Shown here piece by piece: positions 38,047 through 45,735 of a stretch of DNA of 64,000 bases. The DNA is from Bacteroidales bacterium. GTDB taxonomy: Bacteria; Bacteroidota; Bacteroidia; Bacteroidales; F082. The position numbers and the translations under genes are program-made. Within the stretch, counting starts at the first letter, position 1, and the number at the start of each line of letters is the position of its first letter. The stretch spans positions 1-64,000 of the forward strand of contig JAFRRS010000004.1 of assembly GCA_017427985.1 (NCBI GenBank), read 5' to 3'. Below the pieces are notes generated by a model. It was not told the origin of the DNA. It saw nothing but the letters and a program-made list of their open reading frames with translations, and ran no database searches.

Positions 38047-38182
38047 TGCTACGCAATGTGGTCGCTTCGCTCCAATGTGATGCCCTTCGGGCAATGTGCA
38101 GCCTTCGGCTGAATATGTCACATTCCGCGAAGCGGCATCTTATGCGAAGCAGCACATTTCACGACCGAAGGGAGTGACATAT
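38042..38182. repeat. hairpin-rich intergenic repeat, copy 1
   Basis: Repeated AATGTG words are separated by small hairpins of the form GC-CTTCGG-GC. Inverted CACATT words follow. It contains the shared blocks CACATTCCGCGAAGCGGCA (38119-38137) and GCGAAGCAGCACATTTCACG (38144-38163), also seen near 39.7 and, in part, 42.9 kb. It begins at the S41 stop codon. Confidence 0.85.
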
Positions 38183-38224
38183 TGAAAATTAATAATTTTT
38201 TGTAAATTGTAATAAAAAAAATAG

Positions 38225-38232
38225 TATTTTTG
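38225..38232 (+). promoter_or_regulatory. -7 promoter box for the DUF177/rpmF operon
   Basis: TATTTTTG, followed 18 nt later by the ATG at 38251. A possible TTG start at 38230 lies inside this box and is rejected. Confidence 0.6.
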
Positions 38233-38250
38233 CACCCCGAATTGGATAAG

Positions 38251-38790
38251 ATGAAGAGAGAGGAACATAATTTCATAATTCCATTGGCTGGATTGCCGTT
38301 TGGACATAGTGATTTTCAATATGTTATAAACGACAGCTTCTTTGCGGAGAGGGATTATTCAGAAGTGAAAAAAGGAGTTGTGAACCTTCATTTGGATGTC
38401 GAAAAGATGGAGACGATGTTCATCTTGACGTTGAAATTTGAAGGGAAAGTGGTTCTTCAGTGCGACAGATGCGGTGACGACTACGAGCAGCCCATCGAGG
38501 ATTCGGCAGAAATATTCCTGAAATACGGTGCCGAAAAAAACGACGAGGACAATGACGACGTCATCATTATAACAAAGAACGACAGCGAGTTCGACTTGAG
38601 TGATTTGATTTATGAGTACATCATCCTGTCGCTTCCAATTCACAGAACGCACGACGACGAGAGCTTGTGCAACCAGGAAGTAATGGAAAAACTGCACAAC
38701 TTCTCGCAAGTCGAGGCGGAGACCGAGGAGGAAGAGGAGAATCCTTGGAAACAAATGATGAAAGATTTGAAAGATAAAATAGATAAGTAA
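38251..38790 (+). CDS. YceD/DUF177 family protein
   Basis: A 179-residue acidic protein with the family core LKFEGKVVLQCDRCGDDYEQPIE, a CxxC pair, followed by a very acidic C-terminal half. YceD homologues sit upstream of rpmF in most bacteria and are linked to 23S rRNA processing or ribosome assembly. Here rpmF follows after 20 nt. The usual downstream plsX and fabH are missing; a terminator follows rpmF. Confidence 0.88.
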   Translation: MKREEHNFIIPLAGLPFGHSDFQYVINDSFFAERDYSEVKKGVVNLHLDVEKMETMFILTLKFEGKVVLQCDRCGDDYEQPIEDSAEIFLKYGAEKNDEDNDDVIIITKNDSEFDLSDLIYEYIILSLPIHRTHDDESLCNQEVMEKLHNFSQVEAETEEEEENPWKQMMKDLKDKIDK

Positions 38791-38810
38791 TAATTAAAAA
38801 ATAGTGTAAA

Positions 38811-38999
38811 ATGGCACATCCTAAACGAAGACAGTCTCATACAAGAGGCGCGAAGAGAAGAACTCACTACAAAGCTGAGGTTCCAACATTGGCAACATGC
38901 CCAACAACAGGCACGATCCACGTATATCACAGAGCATACTATGTTGACGGTGACCTTTACTACAAAGGAAAACTCGTCATGGAAGGAGCAAAGAAATAA
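38811..38999 (+). CDS. rpmF: 50S ribosomal protein L32
   Basis: A 62-residue basic protein starting MAHPKRRQSHTRGAKRR, the standard L32 N terminus, then the L32 core through CPTTGTIHVYHRAYY. Only one Cys of the zinc-ribbon positions is kept, so this is probably a zinc-free (C-minus) form. It is translated from the YceD transcript and followed by an intrinsic terminator at 39042-39072. Confidence 0.96.
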   Translation: MAHPKRRQSHTRGAKRRTHYKAEVPTLATCPTTGTIHVYHRAYYVDGDLYYKGKLVMEGAKK

Positions 39000-39041
39000 T
39001 TAAACAAAGAAAATTTTTTTCATAATCTTTATATTGTTTTT

Positions 39042-39072
39042 CCCCGCCTATCGTGTATAGGTGGGGTTTTTT
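39042..39072 (+). terminator. terminator after rpmF
   Basis: Stem CCCCGCCTAT / ATAGGTGGGG (one G-U pair) with a 5-nt loop, followed by six T. Confidence 0.9.
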
Positions 39073-39074
39073 AT

Positions 39075-39109
39075 CAGTTGTCAGTTAGCAGTTATTCAGT
39101 TAATAGTTA
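39075..39109. repeat. short CAGTTA-type tandem repeats
   Basis: CAGTTG at 39075, CAGTTA at 39082, 39089 and 39097, and TAGTTA at 39104, at 7-8 nt spacing. They follow the rpmF terminator and precede the blaI promoter. The remainder of 39110-39160 is AT-rich without a recognised element. Confidence 0.7.
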
Positions 39110-39164
39110 TTTTTTTATCTTATAATTTATTGGTTATCAATATATTACAGAATATTTTCATTTT

Positions 39165-39182
39165 TAACTAAAATTTTAGTTA
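39165..39182. promoter_or_regulatory. 18-bp palindrome, candidate BlaI operator
   Basis: The perfect palindrome TAACTAAAATTTTAGTTA ends 20 nt before the -7 box TATATTTG (39203-39210) and so covers the -33 position of the blaI promoter. BlaI/MecI repressors bind palindromes over their own promoters, so autoregulation is plausible. Confidence 0.5.
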
Positions 39183-39202
39183 CATCGTAATAAAATAAGT
39201 TG

Positions 39203-39210
39203 TATATTTG
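39203..39210 (+). promoter_or_regulatory. -7 promoter box for blaI
   Basis: TATATTTG (TAnnTTTG), 29 nt before the ATG at 39240. Confidence 0.6.
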
Positions 39211-39239
39211 CAGCGTTAATTACACAAAAAAGAAGTGAT

Positions 39240-39599
39240 ATGAAAGAGTTAACTAAAGCAGAAGAGCAGGTAATGCAGGTGATTTGGAAGATTGGCACTG
39301 GTTTTGCCAACGAGATAATGGCGGCGTATCCGGAGCCGAAGCCGGCGTATAACACGGTGCTGACGATGGTGAGAATTCTGGAAAAGAAAGGTTTCGTGGG
39401 GCATGAGACGTTTTGCAAGGCGAACCGCTACTACCCTCTCGTGAGCAAGGAGGAATATTCGGAAAGCTCGCTGAAGGGGCTTGTTGAGAACTACTTCAAC
39501 AACTCGTACCTCGACTTGGTGTCGGCGTTCGCGAAAAAAGAGAACTTCTCGATGGAGCAGATTGAAGAGTTAAAGAAAATGATTGAAAAAATTGATTAA
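39240..39599 (+). CDS. BlaI/MecI/CopY-family transcriptional repressor
   Basis: A 119-residue winged-helix repressor starting MKELTKAEEQVMQVIWKIG, with the recognition region AYNTVLTMVRILEKKGFVGHE and a C-terminal dimerisation helix. In related systems the M56 sensor protease signals its cleavage, which induces the operon. The M56 gene lies 165 nt downstream, separated by a hairpin-rich repeat inside what should be one operon. No beta-lactamase gene adjoins, so the regulated process is unknown. Confidence 0.92.
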   Translation: MKELTKAEEQVMQVIWKIGTGFANEIMAAYPEPKPAYNTVLTMVRILEKKGFVGHETFCKANRYYPLVSKEEYSESSLKGLVENYFNNSYLDLVSAFAKKENFSMEQIEELKKMIEKID

Positions 39600-39601
39600 T
39601 A

Positions 39602-39752
39602 AAAATGTGTGCCTTCGGCAAATGTGCAGCCTTCAGCTGAATGTGTGCTCCCTACGGTCGCAATGTGTGCCTTCGGCCAATGAGGCGAAGCCTCCACATT
39701 CCGCGAAGCGGCAAATTCTGCGAAGCAGCACATTTCACGAAGTGACACATTA
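39602..39752. repeat. hairpin-rich intergenic repeat, copy 2
   Basis: Same architecture as the copy at 38042, with shared blocks at 39695-39713 and 39720-39739. It begins just after the blaI stop and fills the blaI-M56 gap. Such stable hairpins could lower expression of the distal gene. Confidence 0.85.
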
Positions 39753-39764
39753 AAATAAATTATT

Positions 39765-41708
39765 ATGGCAACAAGTATTATTTCAATAGCAATAGCGGTG
39801 GCGGTGCTCTGGGTGGCGTACAGGGTGCTGTTCATCAACAGCAACAGGTTGGTTTTCAACCGCGCGTTTCTTATTGTGGCGCTTGGGTTTTCTTTGATAT
39901 TGCCGGCAGCCGGTGTAATGATTGGCAGAAACACGCCGCAGATTGCGAGTTACAGACAGAGTCTTTTTCAGGGTATCATGCTCGAGGAGGTTGTGATTAG
40001 TGCCGAAGGTGTGACAATCAGCACTCAGAGCGAAGTGAAAGCTGATGAAAGCGCCACGCCGGTAGTGGCAAGCAATAAAAGAAGCTTCGATGTGATAGGG
40101 CTTATAGGGCAGATATGGCTTATAGGTGCTATAATAGCAGCTCTAATATTTCTAATTAAATTAGGAAAGCTCTTATTTATTATTATCAAGTCGACGAAGA
40201 AGAAAATGCCAGGATACACTGCGGTTTTCACGGGCAAGGAACATGGCTCGTACTCGTTTTTCAACTACGCTTTCTTCCCGAATGAAAACGTGAACTCGGA
40301 GATTGTGAGACACGAAATGAGCCACATCGCACACCATCATTCAGCCGACATCCTTTTCGTGGAGCTGATGATGATTATCCAATGGTTTAATCCATTTATC
40401 TACTTGTACAAGAGAGAGTTACAGAGTCTCCACGAGTATATGGCAGACCGCGATGTGGTCGCCACAGGAATTGACAAACAGAACTACATGATGTTGATTT
40501 TGCAGCAGTGCACGGCCGTCGATTTCAGCAACATGAGCAATAACTTCAGTTTTTTATTAACCAAAAAAAGAATCAAAATGATTACTCAAAGCAAAAAAGC
40601 AAAGGGCGTGGTAATCAAGGCATTACTTACCCTCCCACTGTTCGCCCTGTTATTGTTCGCGAACTGCAAATCCAATGGTCAGGAAAAAGCTTCAGCTGAA
40701 AAAGCCGAAACACCGATGGAAAATGAAAATCTGGTGACAATCAAGTTGGGTGAAGAAAGCTATCTTTCATTCAATAATCCAATGGAAATCAACTTTGATG
40801 GCACAGAATACACTCTCGACATCAAGAGCGTGAAAAAAGAGCGCACATTTGAGTTTGGCGACCATAAGGTAGTTGTCAAAAACAATCGTGACGAACGCAA
40901 CAGTTACACTGTAACCATCGACGGCAAGCCGTTTGACCTTAAATACATAAAAGACGTAATAACAGGAGAATTCCCTATGGATGGTTATGATATACCAGAA
41001 AGTGACGTAGTGATGTTTGCTGATGTAATGCCTGAATATCCTGGCGGAACGAACGCAATGTTCGATTTCATCCGAAAAAACGTGAAATATCCTGAATCGG
41101 CAAAGGAAAAAGGCATCGAAGGTAGGGTATATGTAAACTTTGTAATTGATAAAGACGGTAGCATCTCTGACATTAAAGTACTGCGTGGATTATGCAAAGA
41201 AATTGATGAAGAAGCAGTTAGAGTTGTCAAAGCTATGCCGAAATGGAATCCTGGCATGCAGGATGGCGAACCTGTCAGAGTGCAATATACGCTTCCTTTC
41301 TATTTCAAAATTAGCGGCAATGAAAACACTATAACTGCCCTTTCAGGAACCAAGTGGGAAGGCATAGGCAAAGGTACCAAGGACGGCGTAAAATACATCA
41401 TGGAAATGACTATGGACTTCTATAACAACGATGACGGACTATTTGTGATGAAGCTCACTTCACAGGAAAAGGGCAAAGAACCCGTGGTGCAGTTCTCAGA
41501 AGTCGGACTTGATTTCAAGTATGTGTATGAAGGAAATGAGAACACCGGTATGGGCGCAATCTCCCCAAAGAATACTGATGGCAGTACATTGGGAGGAGAG
41601 AACCAGCCTCCTTATACCTATACAAGAAATGACAACAATATAGTTGTCGTATTTGACGATTTCAAGGAAGACATCGGAATTGAGAGCATCACTTTTGTGA
41701 AGAAATAA
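39765..41708 (+). CDS. BlaR1-like M56 metallopeptidase with TonB C-terminal domain
   Basis: A 647-residue membrane protein. Helices lie at about 4-22, 34-52 and 112-140, then the M56 domain with HEMSH (His183, Glu184, His187) and a fourth helix at about 283-300. Beyond it, on the periplasmic side, is a TonB C-terminal-like domain (about 432-523, PEYPGGTNAMFDFIRKNVKY) and an extra C-terminal beta domain (about 535-647). BlaR1 itself carries a penicillin-binding sensor there, so the signal sensed here must differ. ATG 39765 starts the first helix and lies after the repeat. Confidence 0.88.
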   Translation: MATSIISIAIAVAVLWVAYRVLFINSNRLVFNRAFLIVALGFSLILPAAGVMIGRNTPQIASYRQSLFQGIMLEEVVISAEGVTISTQSEVKADESATPVVASNKRSFDVIGLIGQIWLIGAIIAALIFLIKLGKLLFIIIKSTKKKMPGYTAVFTGKEHGSYSFFNYAFFPNENVNSEIVRHEMSHIAHHHSADILFVELMMIIQWFNPFIYLYKRELQSLHEYMADRDVVATGIDKQNYMMLILQQCTAVDFSNMSNNFSFLLTKKRIKMITQSKKAKGVVIKALLTLPLFALLLFANCKSNGQEKASAEKAETPMENENLVTIKLGEESYLSFNNPMEINFDGTEYTLDIKSVKKERTFEFGDHKVVVKNNRDERNSYTVTIDGKPFDLKYIKDVITGEFPMDGYDIPESDVVMFADVMPEYPGGTNAMFDFIRKNVKYPESAKEKGIEGRVYVNFVIDKDGSISDIKVLRGLCKEIDEEAVRVVKAMPKWNPGMQDGEPVRVQYTLPFYFKISGNENTITALSGTKWEGIGKGTKDGVKYIMEMTMDFYNNDDGLFVMKLTSQEKGKEPVVQFSEVGLDFKYVYEGNENTGMGAISPKNTDGSTLGGENQPPYTYTRNDNNIVVVFDDFKEDIGIESITFVKK

Positions 41709-41723
41709 TAATTGGTGGAAACG

Positions 41724-41799
41724 ATTTTTAATGCCATTTTCGAAAAGCTCTCAGTACCTTGGTGGTAAGTCGCTTTTCTGCAAATGGCATTAAAAATCT
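41724..41799. repeat. long intergenic hairpin between M56 and LRR genes
   Basis: A perfect 17-bp inverted repeat (41724-41740 with 41783-41799) encloses a second pairing AAAAGC (41744-41749) / GCTTTT (41773-41778) and a 23-nt loop. No long U tract follows, so it is only a possible terminator. It is unlike the other repeats in the window. Confidence 0.7.
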
Positions 41800-41820
41800 A
41801 AGGTTATACAGCTTAAAACT

Positions 41821-42762
41821 ATGAAAATCAAATTGTTACCACCAAGTCTTTTGCTACTTCTAATGCTGCTCTCCTGCGCATCACATCAGCAGGTAAGTCA
41901 GTTTCCAAGGGATGCAGAGTCGATAAAGCTGTCGAACCAGAATCTAAAGCGTATTCCGAGGAGCATCAAGCGGTGCAAGAACCTCAAACACATTGATTTG
42001 GAGCATAATCAGATTAAGCACATTCCTCGCTTCATTGCGAAAATGGACAGCTTGAGAAGTCTCGATTTAAATTATAACCATTTAAAACTTACCAAGTCTG
42101 ACATCAAGCACGCTTCAAAGGTGAAAAAGCTGTCGATTGGAGCCAACAAAATTGAAAAATTGCCAGAAAATATAGGCATTTTGCAATGCACTAATCTGAA
42201 TTTGGGTAAAAACAAGCTGAAATCGCTGCCAGATTCTTTTAAGGAGCTGAAACAGATTAAGCATCTGATTCTTTATGAAAATGAATTTGAGATAGTGCCT
42301 GACGAGATAGAAACGCTTGATAGTGTAGAGCACCTGGATTTTTATAAAAACAAGCTTTCTAAAATTCCCGATTTCATCGGTAATTTTGATAAGTTGAAAT
42401 ATCTTTATTTTTCTTATAATGAGATTGAAAAACTCCCAGATACTTTGAGAAATCTGAGTTCACTGAAGTATTTCTATGTTCATCATAATAATATTGTAAA
42501 ACTTCCGGAGTGGATTGTTGAGCTTGATTCGCTTGAGAGGCTTGGAGTCGGTCATAACAGGCTGATTTCCATGCCTGATTTGTCGGGAATGAAGTCGCTT
42601 ATTGAGCTCAACTGCGAAGGGAACCTGCTTGAGGAGTTTCCGTGGAGACTTGTTTTCAAGCCGGGGATGCAGTTTCTGATTGTCAGGGATAATTTGTTTG
42701 AGTTAAGTGTGGAAGAAATCGAGTTTTTGAGTCAGCCGAGAGGAATAGTGATTGTTTTTTAA
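41821..42762 (+). CDS. leucine-rich-repeat lipoprotein
   Basis: A 313-residue lipoprotein: signal LLLLLMLLSCAS with lipobox Cys, then about ten LRR units of about 23 residues (for example LKHIDLEHNQIKHIPRFIAK, LEHLDFYKNKLSKIPDFIGN). Such proteins are usually protein-binding surfaces on the cell envelope. No T9SS sorting domain or enzymatic domain is seen. Its stop codon abuts repeat copy 3. Function unknown. Confidence 0.88.
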   Translation: MKIKLLPPSLLLLLMLLSCASHQQVSQFPRDAESIKLSNQNLKRIPRSIKRCKNLKHIDLEHNQIKHIPRFIAKMDSLRSLDLNYNHLKLTKSDIKHASKVKKLSIGANKIEKLPENIGILQCTNLNLGKNKLKSLPDSFKELKQIKHLILYENEFEIVPDEIETLDSVEHLDFYKNKLSKIPDFIGNFDKLKYLYFSYNEIEKLPDTLRNLSSLKYFYVHHNNIVKLPEWIVELDSLERLGVGHNRLISMPDLSGMKSLIELNCEGNLLEEFPWRLVFKPGMQFLIVRDNLFELSVEEIEFLSQPRGIVIVF

Positions 42763-42919
42763 TGTGGTCGCTACGCGACAATGTGTGCCTGCGGCAAATG
42801 TGCAGGCTGCGGCTGAATGTGATGCTCCCTTTGGTCGCAATGTGTGGCCTTCGGCCATGAGGCAAAGCCTCCACATTCCGCGAAGCGGCACATTTCACGA
42901 ACGAAGTGAGTGACACATT
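42763..42919. repeat. hairpin-rich intergenic repeat, copy 3
   Basis: AATGTG words and small hairpins as in copies 1 and 2, with CACATTCCGCGAAGCGGCA at 42872-42890 and CATTTCACGA at 42891-42900. It starts directly after the LRR stop and ends at the stop of the convergent RluA gene, so it may act as a terminator for both. Confidence 0.85.
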
Positions 42920-43742
42920 ACGCCTGAAAGGCGTTCCATGGCATTCCTTTGGGCATTGGGGCAGTGACTGTCATTTCAGTCTTTAATGTCGGATGCTCGA
43001 ACGTGATTTTGTAAGAGTGCAAACAGATTGAGGCATCGGGGTTGGAGCGCGGGTAGCCGTATTTGAGGTCACCTTTGATGGGGCAGCCGATGTGAGCGAG
43101 CTGGCAGCGAATCTGATGATGGCGACCGGTAATCAGCTCTACTTCAAGGAGATAGTAATTGTCTGATTTCCCGACGACACGGTATCTTAACGTCGCGAGT
43201 TTCGCTCCGCTTGTACCCTCTTTCACGATGTACGACTTGTTTTGTGCCTCGTTTTTCACCATGTAATCATTGAGTTCGTCGGCGTCTTTAGGAGGACGGT
43301 TTTTTACCACGGCAAGGTACGTTTTATGGAAGTTGCGGTCTTTCACCATGGTCGTCATGCGGCTGAGCGCCTTACTGGTACGCGCGAAGATGACCGCTCC
43401 GCTGACAGGACGGTCGAGACGATGGACGAGGCCCGCGAACACCTCGCCAGGTTTGTTTTTCGTATCTTTGATATACGCCTTAACGTCGTCGAGAAGGCAG
43501 ACGTCGCCAGTTTTGTCACCCTGGACGATTTCGGATGGCAGTTTGTTGACAATGATGAGGTGATTGTCCTCGAATAATATTCGTTGCGATAATGGGACAA
43601 GGCATGCCTTGTCCCTACGGGATGCAATTGAATTATCCCTACGGGATGAAAACGAATTACCCGTACGGGATGAGATATCGTATCCAGTTGAGGCAACGCA
43701 TGCGTTGCCATGATGATTAGAATTAATATTGCTCACTATCAT
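42918..43742 (-). CDS. RluA-family RNA pseudouridine synthase with repeat-derived N terminus
   Basis: A 274-residue frame. Residues from about 52 ([16 protein letters not shown]) onward form a standard RluA catalytic domain with the catalytic Asp in [12 protein letters not shown], plus [19 protein letters not shown] near the C terminus. It isomerises specific uridines in rRNA or tRNA; the site is unknown. Residues about 11-50 are low-complexity and encoded by two perfect palindromes and three 24-bp repeats. No alternative in-frame ATG exists before the core, so the tail is probably translated. It overlaps panB by 20 nt. Confidence 0.88.
   Translation of the reverse strand: MIVSNINSNHHGNACVASTGYDISSRTGNSFSSRRDNSIASRRDKACLVPLSQRILFEDNHLIIVNKLPSEIVQGDKTGDVCLLDDVKAYIKDTKNKPGEVFAGLVHRLDRPVSGAVIFARTSKALSRMTTMVKDRNFHKTYLAVVKNRPPKDADELNDYMVKNEAQNKSYIVKEGTSGAKLATLRYRVVGKSDNYYLLEVELITGRHHQIRCQLAHIGCPIKGDLKYGYPRSNPDASICLHSYKITFEHPTLKTEMTVTAPMPKGMPWNAFQA
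43591..43618. repeat. 28-bp palindrome inside the RluA gene
   Basis: The perfect palindromic core GGGACAAGGCA / TGCCTTGTCCC (43594-43615) is followed by TAC. The left end is decayed from GTA to AAT, exactly as in the GH78 copy. It is translated as part of the N-terminal extension. Confidence 0.8.
43613..43684. repeat. three 24-bp tandem repeats inside the RluA gene
   Basis: Units start at 43613, 43637 and 43661, each beginning CC[C/G]TACGGGATG. A period of 24 nt equals 8 codons, giving peptide units [16 protein letters not shown] and NSIASRRD. A further perfect 18-bp palindrome, GGCAACGCATGCGTTGCC, lies at 43692-43709. Confidence 0.85.
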
Positions 43743-44538
43743 TGGGGAACGTTACCTCTTTCACATCGTTGATATACGCGTGTACTGAGTCTTTGATGCT
43801 GGTGTAGAGGTTGTTATAGCGGCGCAGGAATCGTGGCGAGAAATCGTTGCTCAGTCCGAGCATATCCTGCAAAACAAGAACCTGACCGTCGCAGCCGTGA
43901 CCGGCACCGATGCCAATGGTAGGGATGTGCAGCGACTGCGAAACCTCTGTTGCCAATGCCGCCGGAATCTTTTCAAGAACAATGCTGAAAACGCCTTTTT
44001 CCTGAAGCAACAATGCATCTTCACGGAGTTTGTTAGCCTCGTATTCGTCTTTGGCGCGCACCACATACGTTCCGAACTTATTGATACTCTGCGGAGTGAG
44101 TCCAAGATGTCCCATCACAGGAATACCGGCACAAAGGATACGCTCAACCGACTCAAGAATCTCCTTGCCGCCTTCCATCTTCACGGCGTTGGCACCAGTC
44201 TCCTTCATGATACGGATTGCCGACTCGAGAGCCTTCTTCGAGTTACCTTGATAAGTACCGAACGGCATATCCACGACAACCATGGCGTGCGACACGGCAC
44301 GCACCACCGACGCTCCGTAGATTATCATCTCGTCGAGGGTGATTGGAAGTGTGGTAAGATGGCCTTCCATCACGTTGGAGGCACTGTCGCCAACAAGAAT
44401 TATATCGATATTCGACTGGTCGAGGATTTTCGCCATAGTGTAATCGTATGCGGTAAGCATAGCGATTTTCTCACCTTTGTTTTTCATCTCCTGGAGGACG
44501 TGGGTCGTTACCAGAGAAGCGTTATGAGACAAATACAT
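43723..44538 (-). CDS. panB: 3-methyl-2-oxobutanoate hydroxymethyltransferase
   Basis: A 271-residue enzyme of normal family length. It transfers a hydroxymethyl group from methylene-tetrahydrofolate to ketoisovalerate, the first committed step of pantothenate synthesis. The family blocks [55 protein letters not shown] and [16 protein letters not shown] are all present. No other pan gene is in the window. The RluA gene starts inside its last codons. Confidence 0.96.
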   Translation of the reverse strand: MYLSHNASLVTTHVLQEMKNKGEKIAMLTAYDYTMAKILDQSNIDIILVGDSASNVMEGHLTTLPITLDEMIIYGASVVRAVSHAMVVVDMPFGTYQGNSKKALESAIRIMKETGANAVKMEGGKEILESVERILCAGIPVMGHLGLTPQSINKFGTYVVRAKDEYEANKLREDALLLQEKGVFSIVLEKIPAALATEVSQSLHIPTIGIGAGHGCDGQVLVLQDMLGLSNDFSPRFLRRYNNLYTSIKDSVHAYINDVKEVTFPNDSEQY

Positions 44539-44576
44539 TTCTTAAAAATTTTTTGCAAAAATAGATAAAATAATCG

Positions 44577-44584
44577 TATCTTTG
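44577..44584 (+). promoter_or_regulatory. -7 promoter box for the 44.6-kb lipoprotein
   Basis: TATCTTTG (TAnnTTTG), 18 nt before the ATG at 44603. A possible earlier start at 44582 lies inside the box. Confidence 0.6.
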
Positions 44585-44602
44585 CAGACTAATTTTTTAA
44601 TT

Positions 44603-45634
44603 ATGAAAAGATTATTCCCGATCATAGCCCTTGCGACACTGGTTTTCAGCTCTTGCAGCAATAAAGTCGAACTTTACAGCGATGAAGGAGACAGCACTAT
44701 TGTTTACGCTTTGCTCGATTCAGAAGCCGACACAAATTTTGTTAAAATCACGAAGTCATTCATCGGAAACGCCAACGAACTGGCGCAGAATTACGAGGCG
44801 TGCAACTACAAATACGGAGAGATTGAAGCCACGATAACAGGCGTTTTTGAGGGAAGCAACAGCACAAAGGAAGTGCATCTCGACACCATCTCGAAATGGA
44901 TTCCATACAATGAAAACTCGGCATTTTACAGCGGTTGCAGGCAGACATATTATTATTTCACAGAAAAACTCAAAGAAGGGCAAGAATACAATCTTGAAAT
45001 CACAAGAAACACCGATGGAGTGAAAATCACAGCCAAAGCCAAGACTATCAATACGTTCAGGTTTAAAAAACCTTTTGACAACACCACTTTGAATTTCAGT
45101 GGCAAAAAGGGCTCCGTTGAATGGAGGGTGACAGACGCCAGCACATTGTTCCACACTACCGCGGCATATTTTGAGGTTAACGGATTTTTCAATTATAAAG
45201 AACTTATGCCCGGCGCAACCGACACAGTACATCAGGTGATAAGATGGAGTCTCGGCGAAGGAGAGGCGGAAAGCATGTTCACCACCCAGAACAACGACTC
45301 ATATTATGTGCAGTCATACACGCCGATGGCCTTGTACACACTTTTGGAAACCAACGATTATCTGAAAAACAACTCACCTGCGGGAGTACAGCGCTGGTTT
45401 GAGAACTTCGAGTTTTCAATCACTGCCATAGGCGATGAGCTTTACAGATACAACATCGTGAACAACTCCAGCAGTGCCATCCAAGACGTGCAGAACTATT
45501 CGAATATCAACAACGGCATAGGACTGATGTCGTCACGCATAACGAAAATCGTCTCTGTCAAGATTGACCAGGTGACAAGGAAAAACATCCAGGACAACTA
45601 TCTTTACGGCTTCATCTACGACCCGAACAGGTAA
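44603..45634 (+). CDS. uncharacterised lipoprotein (DUF4249-like)
   Basis: A 343-residue exported lipoprotein: signal MKRLFPIIALATLVFSSCSN with lipobox Cys. The mature part is beta-rich with few charged clusters (YALLDSEADTNFVKITKSF near the start, YNLEITRNTDGVKITAKAKT mid-protein). This general pattern resembles DUF4249 proteins of Bacteroidota, which lie at the cell surface and have unknown function. The family call is tentative. It stands alone between panB (divergent) and dnaK. Confidence 0.6.
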   Translation: MKRLFPIIALATLVFSSCSNKVELYSDEGDSTIVYALLDSEADTNFVKITKSFIGNANELAQNYEACNYKYGEIEATITGVFEGSNSTKEVHLDTISKWIPYNENSAFYSGCRQTYYYFTEKLKEGQEYNLEITRNTDGVKITAKAKTINTFRFKKPFDNTTLNFSGKKGSVEWRVTDASTLFHTTAAYFEVNGFFNYKELMPGATDTVHQVIRWSLGEGEAESMFTTQNNDSYYVQSYTPMALYTLLETNDYLKNNSPAGVQRWFENFEFSITAIGDELYRYNIVNNSSSAIQDVQNYSNINNGIGLMSSRITKIVSVKIDQVTRKNIQDNYLYGFIYDPNR

Positions 45635-45638
45635 AAAA

Positions 45639-45704
45639 TGACATTTTGTCAGTTTTCTCCTTTTGGCATAATTTTTGAGAACCGCTTTGTCAGAAAATGA
45701 CAAA
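45639..45704 (+). promoter_or_regulatory. dnaK control region: sigma-54-like site with two inverted repeats
   Basis: The TTGGCATAATTTTTGA stretch (45663-45678) has the GG-N10-G spacing of -24/-12 promoters, but the final GC is GA. An inverted repeat TGACATTTTGTCA lies at 45639-45651 upstream. A second one, TTTGTCA-N5-TGACAAA, lies at 45686-45704, near the expected start. No TAnnTTTG box with good context is present. The Shine-Dalgarno-like TAGGAG at 45721-45726 is also unusual for this genome. Confidence 0.5.
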
Positions 45705-45735
45705 AAAGTAAAATAAAATATAGGAGATTAAAATT

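Noticed and set aside
43613-43684. Possible CRISPR-like array (three 24-bp units)
   Set aside because: Units are contiguous, with no unique spacers, and are translated in frame. No cas gene is present anywhere in the window.
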